NCBI RefSeq assembly: GCF_017355915.2
Contig: NZ_JAFEUV020000007.1
Coordinates: 1-64,000, forward strand
From: Telluribacter roseus
Lineage (GTDB): Bacteria; Bacteroidota; Bacteroidia; Cytophagales; Spirosomataceae
Length of the DNA stretch: 64,000 bases
Direction of reading: 5' to 3'
The position numbers were made by a program, and so were the translations under genes. The notes under the pieces are model-generated. The model worked only from the letters and a program-made list of their open reading frames with translations. It did no database searches and had not been told where the DNA came from. Below are positions 25,327 to 36,000 of the stretch, piece after piece. The stretch's first letter is position 1. Every line of letters starts with the position of its first letter.

Positions 25327-28300
25327 ATGCTTTCAGATGTACGTTTTTCAAGCTCAAAGCTCAGGCTTTTGATGATAATACTGTTTTACATTATTTCATG
25401 GCGTTGTATAGCACAAACCCCAGTTCTTCTAAAGGATCTTTATCCTGGTTTACAAATGGGTGGTACCTTCAATGGCCATGGCGCTAAACCATCAACTCCT
25501 CAATGGGCAGTTGTTATCAATGGGAAACTCTATTTCAGAGGGGACAACAGAATAAATTCAGATGAGCCATGGGTCACTGATGGCACCCCAAATGGGACAG
25601 TTATGCTTGCAAATATAAATAGGTATACCTATGAGGTTTGTACTGATCAATATGGTTGTGAAATACATGATAGTGGCTCTTCACCTGATCTTTTTACTGA
25701 TGTAAATGGTGTTCCTTTTTACACTGCCTATGACCCAAACACCGGCGTTGGGATATATAAAGGATCTACCTTTATCAAGAGTCTTCCTACTGTATATATT
25801 GGCTATGAAGCAGAAAACATAAACGGTACCCTATTCTTTACTCTACATAACACACAAAGTCCACAGGATCCTTCTCAACCATATGAATTATGGAAGAGCA
25901 ATGGAAGTGCTGGCGGAACAGTAAAAGTAAAAAGCTTTAAGTGGATCAACTATCTAATAAATGGAAATGGTACAGCTTTCTTTCTAGCTGATGATGGCAT
26001 TAGCGGCGCTGAACTCTGGAAAAGTGATGGTACTCAGGCTGGCACTCGTCTCGTAAAAGATATCGAACCTGGATTCAGTGGGAATACCATTTATGGAGAC
26101 AATTATGTTACAATTGGCGGTATATTATACTTTGCAAAAGGTGGGTCTATGGGTGGTATATGGAGGAGTGACGGCACAGAAGCAGGAACCTATAGATTGA
26201 AGGATACAAATCCTGGCTTTGATAATTTTGTTGACTGGTTAACCAATGTTAATGGTAAACTATATTTCCGTGCCTTCGAAGGTAGCATGAGTGGAGGAGT
26301 TCAATACGGTCTCTGGTGTAGCGATGGCACTGAGGCTGGCACTATACGTATAAAAGACATTCTAGGCTTCCATCCTTCTACAAGCGTTAATAATACCCTT
26401 TATTTTTTTTCTAATACAGAACTTTGGCGTAGTGATGGCACTTCTAATGGTACATACTTTGTAAAAGATGTAAATATAGGAGACAATGCAGACCGAGTTG
26501 TGGAGGCAGTCAGCTTCAAGAGTTTTCTTTACTTTATGACCCATTCAGATGATGGGAGCAATGAACTATGGAAAAGTGACGGAACAGAGGCCGGCACTGT
26601 TATGCTTAAAAGATTTGTAGAAGGACATGCACATAGATTTCTATTATTTCCCTTAAAAGATAAACTCCTGGTTGTAGCTGGGGATGGTAATACAGGTTCG
26701 GAACTATGGGTGGTAGAAGATAATTCGCCTTCAACTACTCAGCAGGTGGTAAGCTTCACGCTGATGAATGCGGATAACGAGCAGCCCATACGTGATATAG
26801 CCCCTAATGATGTATTAGATCTGGCTAGCCTGCCCACCCGCAACCTGAACATCCGGGCCAACACCAACCCTTCACGCGTAGGCAGCGTCAAGTTCATTAT
26901 GAGTGGTAAGCTCAGCCGCACACAGACGGAGACGGGCTTCCCCTACGCCTTGTTCGGAGACAATGGAGGCAACTACAACGCCTGGACACCTGCTGTGGGC
27001 AGTTACAGTCTGACGTGTACACCCTATACAGGCTCCGGAGCAACGGGTACGGCAGGTGCACCTCTGACTGTTAGTTTCACCGTAGTAGAGCAGGCTACTC
27101 CTACTAATCAGGCTCCTACGGCTAACGCGGGCAATGACCAGACTATCACCTTACCTACCAACAGCGTTACCCTTACCGGTTCAGCCCATGATCCGGATGG
27201 TAGCATCAGCAGTTATGGCTGGACCCAGCAGAGCGGACCTGGTACGGCTGCATTGGCTAACGCCAACACCGCTACACTGACTGCTAGTAATCTGGTGGCG
27301 GGTACTTATGTCTTTCGCCTGACGGTGAGCGACAACCAGGGGGCCACTGCCTATGATGAAGCTTCTGTTATTGTCTATCCGGCTCCTTCAACTACCCAGC
27401 AGGTGGTAAGCTTTACGCTGATGAATGCGGATACGGAGCAGCCCATACGAGATATAGCCCCCAATGATGTATTAGATCTGGCTACGCTGCCCACCCGCAA
27501 CCTGAACATCCGGGCCAACACCAACCCTTCACGCGTAGGCAGCGTCAAGTTCATTATGAGTGGTAAGCTCAGCCGCACACAGACGGAGACGGGCTTCCCC
27601 TACGCCTTGTTCGGAGACAATGGAGGCAACTACAACGCCTGGACACCTGCTGTGGGCAGTTACAGTCTGACGTGTACACCCTATACCGGCTCCGGAGCAA
27701 CGGGTACGGCAGGTACGGCTCTGACTGTTAGCTTTACCGTTGTAGAGCAGACTGCTCCTACTAACCAGCCGCCCACAGTCAATGCAGGAGAAGATAAGAC
27801 CATCACGTTGCCTACCAACAGCGTTACGTTTACCGGTTCAGGTAGTGATCCGGATGGTAGCATTAGCTCCCATGCCTGGACCCAGCAGAGTGGTCCTAAT
27901 ACAGCTACACTGGTCAATGCTAACGGCGCTACCCTGACTGCTAGCGGACTGGTGGCGGGTACCTACGTCTTCCGCCTGACGGTGACGGATAATCAGGGAG
28001 CTACTGCCTATGATGAAGCTTCTGTTATTGTCAATCCGGCTCCTTCTACTACTCAGCAGGTAGTAAGCTTCACGCTGATGAATGCGGATACGGAGCAGCC
28101 CATACGAGATATAGCCCCCAATGATGTACTGGATCTGGCTAGCCTGCCTACACGTAACCTGAACATCCGGGCCAACACCAACCCTTCACGCGTAGGCAGC
28201 GTCAAGTTCATTATGAGTGGTAAGCTCAGCCGCACGCAGACGGAGACGGGCTTCCCCTATGCCTTGTTCGGAGATAACGGAGGCAACTACAACGCCTGGA

Positions 28301-28695
28301 CACCTGCTGTGGGTAGTTACAGCCTGACGTGTACACCCTATACAGGCTCTGGAGCAACGGGTACGGCAGGAACTGCTCTGACGGTTAGCTTTACCGTAGT
28401 GGACAATTCCATGGCTCGTCTGGCGGAGGAAGAAAAGGTAGAAAGGGGAGACATACAGGTGCAGTACTTTCCTAATCCGTTTGTTGACTCATTTACGATA
28501 CAGGTGGGGGATAAAGGGCAGGGTAAGCTACCTGTTGCAGTCTTCGATATTCTAGGCCGCCCAGTACTCCAGCTGGAAGATGTACAGCACGAGCAGAGCA
28601 TCAGCCTGGGCCGGGAAGCAAAGCCCGGAATGTACTTCCTGCAGGTCGGCACAGGACATAAAGCCAAACACTACAAGTTGATCAAAGTACAGTAG
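25327..28695 (+). CDS. ELWxxDGT-repeat and PKD-type surface protein with T9SS sorting domain
   Basis: This 1122-residue protein has a signal peptide and then about eight 'ELWKSDGTEAGT' repeats (about 60-460), a propeller-like family. Next come three copies of a 120-residue module beginning 'QQVVSFTLMNADxEQPIRDI' (from about 468, 687 and 907), separated by two PKD/REJ-like domains ('NAGNDQTITLPTNSVTLTGS', about 593 and 810). The C-terminus (about 1040-1122) is a type IX secretion sorting domain ('YFPNPFVDSF', 'VAVFDILGR', 'GMYFLQVG'). It is therefore expected on the cell surface or released. The modules are also nearly identical at DNA level to those of the 2148-residue protein downstream. Confidence 0.88.
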   Translation: MLSDVRFSSSKLRLLMIILFYIISWRCIAQTPVLLKDLYPGLQMGGTFNGHGAKPSTPQWAVVINGKLYFRGDNRINSDEPWVTDGTPNGTVMLANINRYTYEVCTDQYGCEIHDSGSSPDLFTDVNGVPFYTAYDPNTGVGIYKGSTFIKSLPTVYIGYEAENINGTLFFTLHNTQSPQDPSQPYELWKSNGSAGGTVKVKSFKWINYLINGNGTAFFLADDGISGAELWKSDGTQAGTRLVKDIEPGFSGNTIYGDNYVTIGGILYFAKGGSMGGIWRSDGTEAGTYRLKDTNPGFDNFVDWLTNVNGKLYFRAFEGSMSGGVQYGLWCSDGTEAGTIRIKDILGFHPSTSVNNTLYFFSNTELWRSDGTSNGTYFVKDVNIGDNADRVVEAVSFKSFLYFMTHSDDGSNELWKSDGTEAGTVMLKRFVEGHAHRFLLFPLKDKLLVVAGDGNTGSELWVVEDNSPSTTQQVVSFTLMNADNEQPIRDIAPNDVLDLASLPTRNLNIRANTNPSRVGSVKFIMSGKLSRTQTETGFPYALFGDNGGNYNAWTPAVGSYSLTCTPYTGSGATGTAGAPLTVSFTVVEQATPTNQAPTANAGNDQTITLPTNSVTLTGSAHDPDGSISSYGWTQQSGPGTAALANANTATLTASNLVAGTYVFRLTVSDNQGATAYDEASVIVYPAPSTTQQVVSFTLMNADTEQPIRDIAPNDVLDLATLPTRNLNIRANTNPSRVGSVKFIMSGKLSRTQTETGFPYALFGDNGGNYNAWTPAVGSYSLTCTPYTGSGATGTAGTALTVSFTVVEQTAPTNQPPTVNAGEDKTITLPTNSVTFTGSGSDPDGSISSHAWTQQSGPNTATLVNANGATLTASGLVAGTYVFRLTVTDNQGATAYDEASVIVNPAPSTTQQVVSFTLMNADTEQPIRDIAPNDVLDLASLPTRNLNIRANTNPSRVGSVKFIMSGKLSRTQTETGFPYALFGDNGGNYNAWTPAVGSYSLTCTPYTGSGATGTAGTALTVSFTVVDNSMARLAEEEKVERGDIQVQYFPNPFVDSFTIQVGDKGQGKLPVAVFDILGRPVLQLEDVQHEQSISLGREAKPGMYFLQVGTGHKAKHYKLIKVQ

Positions 28696-28829
28696 AAAGT
28701 AATTTACAGAAAATTAGATTTTACAGGAAGAGCCTGCTGGTGTAGCAGGCTCTTTTTGTGATCCTCTATTTGGCGGGTTTAAGCTCTTTGTACTTCTTGT
28801 TGATACCACTTCCGATAAATCCCTTTTAT
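28513..28829 (+). repeat. 317-bp near-identical repeat, copy 1 (gene end plus terminator)
   Basis: From 28513 the sequence is almost base-for-base identical to 36331-36647, with no insertions or deletions. It covers the last 60 codons of the T9SS sorting domain, the stop codon, the terminator and about 70 bases beyond. Only a handful of substitutions are seen. Conservation well past the stop codon shows recent duplication or gene conversion, not selection on the protein. Confidence 0.9.
28729..28757 (+). terminator. Rho-independent terminator
   Basis: Perfect 10-base arms AGAGCCTGCT and AGCAGGCTCT with loop GGTGT, followed by a T run, 34 bases after the stop at 28695. An identical copy ends the gene at 36513. 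Confidence 0.9.
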
Positions 28830-29511
28830 AATCATCCATTATCATCATAAAGCATTATTACAATTGTAGCCTGTTACATCAGCTAAGTTATGTACTGAAT
28901 GGGTTGTCTTCTGAGACGAGATAACGTTACTCTTGTAAGAAATCGACTACTTCAACAAGTATGAAAAGAAGCTATTCTCTAAGTAGATGACTCAGTGCCA
29001 TGGCAGAAAAGGGGTGGCAATAACAAAAATGGTACCAAAGTTTAAAAATTGTTATATATTTTTAAAAATACCCTAAGTAGGGTATTGATATCCAGAGCTT
29101 TGATATCTAATTTTACATCCAGATTTAGATCTCCTTTTCACAGGATATTCCTATTTTCATTTCCTACTACGAGCCTGCCGGCTTGTCCTGGTAAGTAGAA
29201 GCGATGAGTGGAGTGTTAGGTACCAGAAAACAAGTAGTCTTTATAGATAAATTAAATCCACAACTCACCCCCTATCTTATGGTAAAATACTACATGTCTC
29301 TATTGCTGTTCTGATCCGTAACTAGTCTCCTGCCTTTTGACTACACTCCTGATATTTCTGACTGATATAGCTGGATCAGTACGCGCTATTTAGCCTAAGC
29401 AGGCAAATAATCAGTTAGCTCAGCTGCCTATGCCAAGGTGGTTCAGGATGTTCTATGTCCTTGATTAAATCATTGTGCTTATACTCCAACCTCTATCAAC
29501 ACAAATATTTT
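28830..29511. other. Intergenic region with an operator/promoter site
   Basis: No gene is supported. The part around 29030-29115 is AT-rich and carries the palindrome at 29069-29084 with a TAATTTTA element (29108-29115) at the same spacing as in the two related promoters. A long untranslated leader (about 390 bases) would separate this promoter from the broken NHL gene. Confidence 0.45.
29069..29084. promoter_or_regulatory. Operator-like palindrome upstream of the broken NHL gene
   Basis: TACCCTAAGTAGGGTA, with an extra A/T pair outside, is a near-perfect palindrome sharing the layout T(A/C)CCC-N6-GGG(T/G)A with the sites at 24358 and 29949. A TAATTTTA element follows with its TTT exactly 43 bases from the site start, as at the other two promoters. 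Confidence 0.5.
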
Positions 29512-29910
29512 ATGCATCAATCTATACTCCTTAATTATCCAAAACAATTGCTATGTCTACAGTCCATACTTTGGTGTTTTTCTATAAGCAGTAAAGCTCA
29601 AATTTTTAACACCATAGCTGGTGGAAGCATTGGAGACAGAGGAGCTTCTACTTCAGCCTACCTATATCAACTTTTGGGTGTAGCTCTGGACGCCGCTGGC
29701 AATCTCTATCTCGCAGATCAGAATAACCACCGCATCCGACAGGTCACCCAAGAAGGAACTATCAGTACCGTAGCCGGTAATGGTTCTGCTAAGCACTGGC
29801 AGCTGGAACCTTTACCCATTCTCATATATTTCGATATAGCTATCGCCCTTAAAAATAAGCACTTAGCCTTATCTACCTTACCCTCCCTGACTAAACTAAA
29901 AGTACGATAG
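29512..29910 (+). pseudogene. Truncated NHL-repeat secreted protein
   Basis: The frame has a signal peptide ('LQSILWCFSISSKAQ') and one good NHL repeat ('GNLYLADQNNHRIRQV', 'TISTVAGNG'), then degenerates. The following residues no longer fit the family, but pieces of an NHL repeat seem recoverable in shifted frames up to the stop at 29910, suggesting frameshift plus deletion. The start at 29512 gives the best signal peptide; an ATG at 29455 is further upstream. It is probably a relic of a larger neighbour like the protein at 30067. Its promoter with the operator-like palindrome is preserved. Confidence 0.6.
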
Positions 29911-29948
29911 AGCCTGCTGGAAAACCCGAATAACTAACAGCATTGAAC

Positions 29949-29964
29949 TACCCTATTTGGGGTA
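29949..29964. promoter_or_regulatory. Operator-like palindrome upstream of the giant NHL/LRR protein
   Basis: TACCCTATTTGGGGTA lies 102 bases before the ATG at 30067. A promoter-like TACTTTG follows (29989-29995), its TTTG starting exactly 43 bases from the beginning of the site, as at 24358. It matches the 24358 site in the ATTTGGGG half. Confidence 0.55.
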
Positions 29965-30066
29965 TTGTCGCGCTGATTTGGACCACTCTACTTTGGCATA
30001 AATCCTTACATTATTTAGCTCACTAAATTATTATTAGTTTCCTTTCCCACAATTACACCCTATTTT

Positions 30067-33000
30067 ATGTCTAAACATTTATTCTCCCTTCTTATCAGGT
30101 ACTGCCTGTGCTTGCTGTTCATGCTCACAAGTTTTTCCTTTAACACCAGCGCTCAGTACACCATCAACACCTACGCTGGTACTGGAACTAATGGCTTCAG
30201 CGGTGATGGAGAAGCTGCTACGGCAGCTATGATAAGTAACATTCAAGGAGTAGCCGTAGATGGAGCCGGTAACCTCTACCTTGCTGATCAAGGAAACAAC
30301 CGCATTCGCAAAGTGAGTACCAGTGGCATCATCACCACTATAGCGGGTACTGGAACTTATAGCTACAGCGGTGATGGAGGACCTGCTACGGAAGCTACGA
30401 TACGTGAGCCTCAGGGAATAGCGGTAGATGGAGCCGGTAACCTCTACTTTGCTGATGGTGGTACTCGCATCCGCAAGGTAAGTACCAGTGGCATCATCAC
30501 CACGGTAGCCGGTAGTGAATTTAATGGCTGCAGCGTTGATGGGACATATTCTACGGAAGCTATGCTTAACCCTGTTGGAGTAACGGTAGATGGAGCCGGT
30601 AACCTCTACATTGCCAGTCATAGTTGTAGTCGCATCAGCAAAGTGAGTGCCGATGGCATCATCACCACAGTAGCGGGTAATGGAAATATAGGCTACAGCG
30701 GTGATGGGGGACCTGCTACGGAAGCTATGCTAAGTAACGTTCATGGAGTAACGGTAGATGGAGCCGGTAACCTCTACATTGTTGATGGCACTCGCATTCG
30801 CAAAGTAAGTACTAGTGGCATTATTACTACCATAGCGGGTAATGGAACTAATGGCTACAGCGGTGATGGAGGACCTGCTACTGAAGCTATGATAGGTTAT
30901 GCTTATGGAATAGCAGTAGATGGAGCCGGTAACCTCTACATTTCTGATCAAGGTATTTATCGCATTCGCAAAGTGAGTACCAGTGGCATCATCACCACCA
31001 TAGCGGGTACTGGAAATATAGGCTACAGCGGTGATGGGGGACCTGCTACGGAAGCTACGATAGGTCAGTCTGCTGGATTAGCGGTAGATGGAGCCGGTAA
31101 CCTCTACCTTTCTGATGCTAGTAATCGGCGTATTCGCAAAATAACTCCGACTTTAGTGCCAACTATTACGTTAGCCACGCTTCCCGCCGTTTGCCAGGGA
31201 GCTACTTCCTTTCAGATCCCCTATACAGCAACTACTAATGATCCTAACCAGTATACTGTTACAGGGCTTGGGGTTAACGCCAATCAAACGGGTAGCCTTC
31301 CTGGTACTTCAGGTACGATCACGGTCAGCATTGATCCTGCAACCTTCACCGGCAGCTTCTCGCTGGTAGTTACTAACACTACTACCAATACTTCATCCAC
31401 CCCCATTAGCGGTACGGTTACTATCCAGGCACCGCCAGTCATCACTACCCAGCCAGCGGCTAATTCGACGGTATGCCCGGGCGCCAGTGTCTCGGTGGGC
31501 GTAAGTGTAACCGGTACGGAACCATTCACCTACCAATGGTACAAAGACGGACAATCGTTAGGAGCAGTCCAAAGCAGCGCCACGCTCTCGCTAAACAATG
31601 TACAGGCCAGTGATACGGGTAGTTATAAGGTAGTAGTTACAGGTTGTAGCAGCGTAACAAGTACAGCCTTCATCCTGTCGGTGACCCCTGTCCATCCGGA
31701 CTACGCTGCCCTGGTGGACCTCTACAACAGCACCAACGGTGCGGGCTGGACCAACAAAACCAACTGGCTCACCGGCTGTGACCCCTGTAGCGGGGGGTGG
31801 TATGGCATCACTTGTACCAATGGACGCGTGACTCAGTTAGACCTCAACAGTAATAGCTTGCAAGGGACCTTACCCAGCAGCCTAAGTGGTTTGACTGACC
31901 TGCAACTTCTTTATCTAAATAATAACGAGTTGAGCGGCAGCCTGCCTGAGAGCTGGAGCGACTTAACCAATCTGCAACACCTTATACTGGGGCACAACCA
32001 GGTGAGTGGGAGCCTGCCTGATAGTTGGAGCGTCCTGACCAACCTTAGGAGTATCCATTTATACGATAACGAGCTGAGTGGCAGCCTGCCTAATAGTTGG
32101 AGCGTCCTGACCAACCTGAGGAGTATTCATTTATCCAATAACGAGTTGAGCGGCAGCCTACCTGATAGCTGGAGCGCTTTAACTAATTTGAGAATTCTTG
32201 ATATAAGTGGTAACCCGTTAAACGGCAGCCTACCTGATAGCTGGAGCGCTTTGACCAAATTGCATCAGCTTTTGCTGAGCTCCAGCCAGTTGAGCGGCAG
32301 CCTGCCTGAAAGTTGGAGTGCTTTGACTAACCTGCAAACGCTTTATCTGCAAAACAACCAGTTGAGTGGCATTTTGCCTGCGAGTTGGAGCAATTTAATT
32401 AACCTTCAATACATTCGCTTGGACAACAACCAGCTAACAGGCTGCTTACCAAAATCTTATAAGTCATTCTGTGGTAGGGAAGAGGTAAGTTTTACAGGCA
32501 ATATAGGCCTGCCAGATGGTGGTGATTTCAACGCCTTCTGTAGCAACGGCACTGGCCAATGTCCTCCTTCTATAGCTGTTAGCTTGTCTGACAGCAGTTC
32601 GGCTGTCTGTACCAGCGGCACCGTTAGGGTGAGTGCTACTGTATCTGGAACGGTGAGTACCACCACCTATCAATGGTACAAAGATGGGCAGTCGTTAGGA
32701 GCAGTCCAAAGCAGCGCCACACTCTTGCTGACTAATGTGCAGGCCAGCGATGCAGGTAGCTACTCGGTGGTGATTACAGAGGGCAATAACAGCGTGACAA
32801 GTACCGCTTTCAGCCTTACAGTGCCCCCTTCTCATCCGGACTATGCTGTCCTGGTAGACCTCTACAACAGCACTAACGGCGCAGGCTGGACCAACAAGAC
32901 CAATTGGCTTAACGGTTGTGATCCCTGTAGCGGAGGCTGGTATGGCGTTACTTGCACCAACGGACGCGTAACATCTATTAATCTGTCCAATAATGGCTTA

Positions 33001-36000
33001 AAAGGCAACTTGACCAGCAGCCTGAGTTCGTTGACTAACCTGAATTTTCTTGATTTACACAACAATCAGTTGAGCGGAAGCTTACCGGAAAGTTGGGGTA
33101 CATTGACTAACCTGCAATATCTTTATCTGCACAACAACCAGTTGAGTGGCAGCCTGCCTGAGAGTTGGAGTGGCTTGACCAATCTGCGGTATCTTTATCT
33201 GCCAAACAACCAGTTGAGCGGCAGCCTACCTCAGAATTGGAGTGGCTTGACTAACCTGCAATATCTTGCTCTGTATTTCAATCAATTGAGCGGCAGCCTG
33301 CCTCAGAGTTGGAGTGCCTTGACAAATTTGCAAAGTCTTCAGCTATACAGCAATCAGTTGAGCGGCAGCTTGCCCGAGAGCTGGAGTGCCTTAACCAACC
33401 TGCAAGAGCTTTCTCTGCATACCAACCAGTTGAGTGGCAACTTACCTGAGAGTTGGAGCGCCTTGCCTAACCTGCAAGGGCTTTATCTGCAAAACAACCA
33501 ATTGAGTGGCAATCTTCCTGAAAGTTGGAGTAACCTGACCAGCCTGCGACAGCTTAATTTAAGGAGCAACCAGTTAAGCGGTAGTCTATCAGCAAGTTGG
33601 GATGCGCTGACCAACCTGCGAATTCTTTTGCTAGATAATAATCAATTAAGTGGCAACCTACCGGCGAGTTGGAAAGCTCTGACGAACCTAGAAGTGCTTT
33701 ATTTATATGGTAACCAATTGAGCGGCTGCTTTCCGGCTTCGTATTCTGTATTCTGCGGAAAGAACGTAATCTTTACTAGTAATGCAGGCTTGCCAGGTGG
33801 TGGTGATTTCAGCGCCTTCTGTAGCAACGGTACCGGCCAGTGTCTTGATCTATCCGTTAGCCTCTCCACCAACAGTTCGGCTGTCTGTATCGGCAGCACC
33901 GTTACGGTGAGTGCCAGTGCGACTGGAACGGCGGGTACACCCACTTACCAGTGGTACAAAGATGGGCAGTCATTAGGAGCAGCTCAAAGCAGCGCCATGC
34001 TATCGCTGACTAACGTGCAGGCCAGTGATGCAGGCAGCTATACGGTGGTGGTTACGGAGGGTAGCAATAGCGTTACAAGTACCGCTTTCAGCCTTACAGT
34101 GGACAAACAGCTCGTGGTCAGTATTAGCCCTAACCCAGCTGAGCTGAGCTGTACCAACCCATCTCTAACCCTGACGGCCACTGTAGTCAATGGCGCTTCC
34201 TACAGCTTCACTGGTCCGGGTGTTACAGTGTCAAGCCCTTCAAGCAATACGGCTACCATAAATAAGCCTGGTACCTATACGGTCACGGTGACTACCTTGA
34301 TGGGCTGTAAGGCAGAGGGTGAGCTAACAGTCAAAGAAGCTATCACTACCACCTTCTACGCTGACGCAGACAAGGATGGTTTTGGTGACGCAGCTATTAC
34401 GATACAGGCATGTACTGCCCCGGTGGGTTATGTCACACTGGCTGGCGACTGCAACGACAGTGATAACAAGATCTACCCGGGAGCGCCTGAATTGTCGGAT
34501 GGAAAGGACAACGACTGTGATGGCCAAACCGATGAAGATACCCCTGTAACTTCCCAGCAGGTAGTAAGTTTCACGTTGATTAACGCCGATAACGAGCAGC
34601 CTATCCGGGAGCTGGTCCCTGATGATGTGCTGGATCTGTACAGCCTGCCTACACGTAACCTGAACATTAGGGCCAACACCAGTCCTTCTCCTGTGGGTAG
34701 TGTGAAGTTTGTGCTCAGCGGCAAGCAGAGCAGAATACAGACCGAGACAGGCTTCCCTTACGCGCTCTTCGGCGATGACAGTGGTAACTATCGCAACTGG
34801 ACACCAGCAGCGGGCAGCTATAGCCTGATAGGTACTCCTTATACCGAAGGAAGTGCCAAAGGTACAGCCGGCACCCCCTTAACTATCAGCTTCACCGTTG
34901 TGGAGCAAGCAGCTCCGATAAATCAAGTGCCTACGGCTAACGCAGGAAATGATCAGACGATCACGCTGCCCACCAATAGTGTTATCCTGGCTGGTTCAGC
35001 CCATGATCCTGACGGAAGTATCACCTCTCACCAATGGAGCCAGCAGATCGGACCAGGCGCAGCCACCCTGGTTAATGCTAACACAGCAACGCTAACGGCG
35101 AATAATTTACTAGCAGGCACCTATGTCTTCCGTCTAACGGCGACAGATAATCAGGGAGCCACTAAGTTTGATGAAGCCACTGTAACGGTCAACCCTGCGC
35201 CTGCCCCCACTACTCAGCAGGTGGTAAGCTTTACGCTGATGAATGCGGATAATGAGCAGCCCATACGTGATATAGCCCCCAATGATGTACTGGATCTGAA
35301 CAGCCTGCCCACGCGTAACCTGAACATCCGGACTAACACCAATCCTTCACGCGTAGGTAGCGTCAAGTTCGTCATGAGTGGTAAGCTCAGCCGTACACAG
35401 ACGGAGACAGGCTTCCCCTATGCCTTGTTCGGAGACAATGGAGGCAACTACAACACCTGGACACCTGCTGTGGGCAGTTACAGTCTGACGTGTACGCCTT
35501 ACACAGGATCCGGAGCAACGGGTACAGCTGGAACTCCATTGACTATTAGCTTTACCGTAGTAGAGCAGACTACTCCTACTAACCAGACGCCTACGGTTAA
35601 TGCAGGAGCGGATAAGACCATCACGCTGCCTACCAACAGCGTTACCCTTACTGGCTCGGCCAGTGATCCGGATGGTAGCATCAGCAGTTATGGCTGGACC
35701 CAGCAGAGCGGACCAGGTACGGCCTCTTTGGTTAACGCCAGCACCCCTACATTGACAGCGAATAATCTGGTCGCCGGTACCTATGTCTTCCGCCTGACGG
35801 TCACCGACAACCAGGGAGCTACCGTATTCGATGAAGCTTCTGTCACGGTCAATCCCGCGCCTTCAACTACTCAACAGGTGGTAAGCTTCACGCTGATGAA
35901 TGCGGATAATGAGCAACCCATCCGGGACATCAACCCTAATGAGGTCATAGATCTGGCCGCACTACCGACTCGTAATCTAAACATACGAGCTAACACCAGT

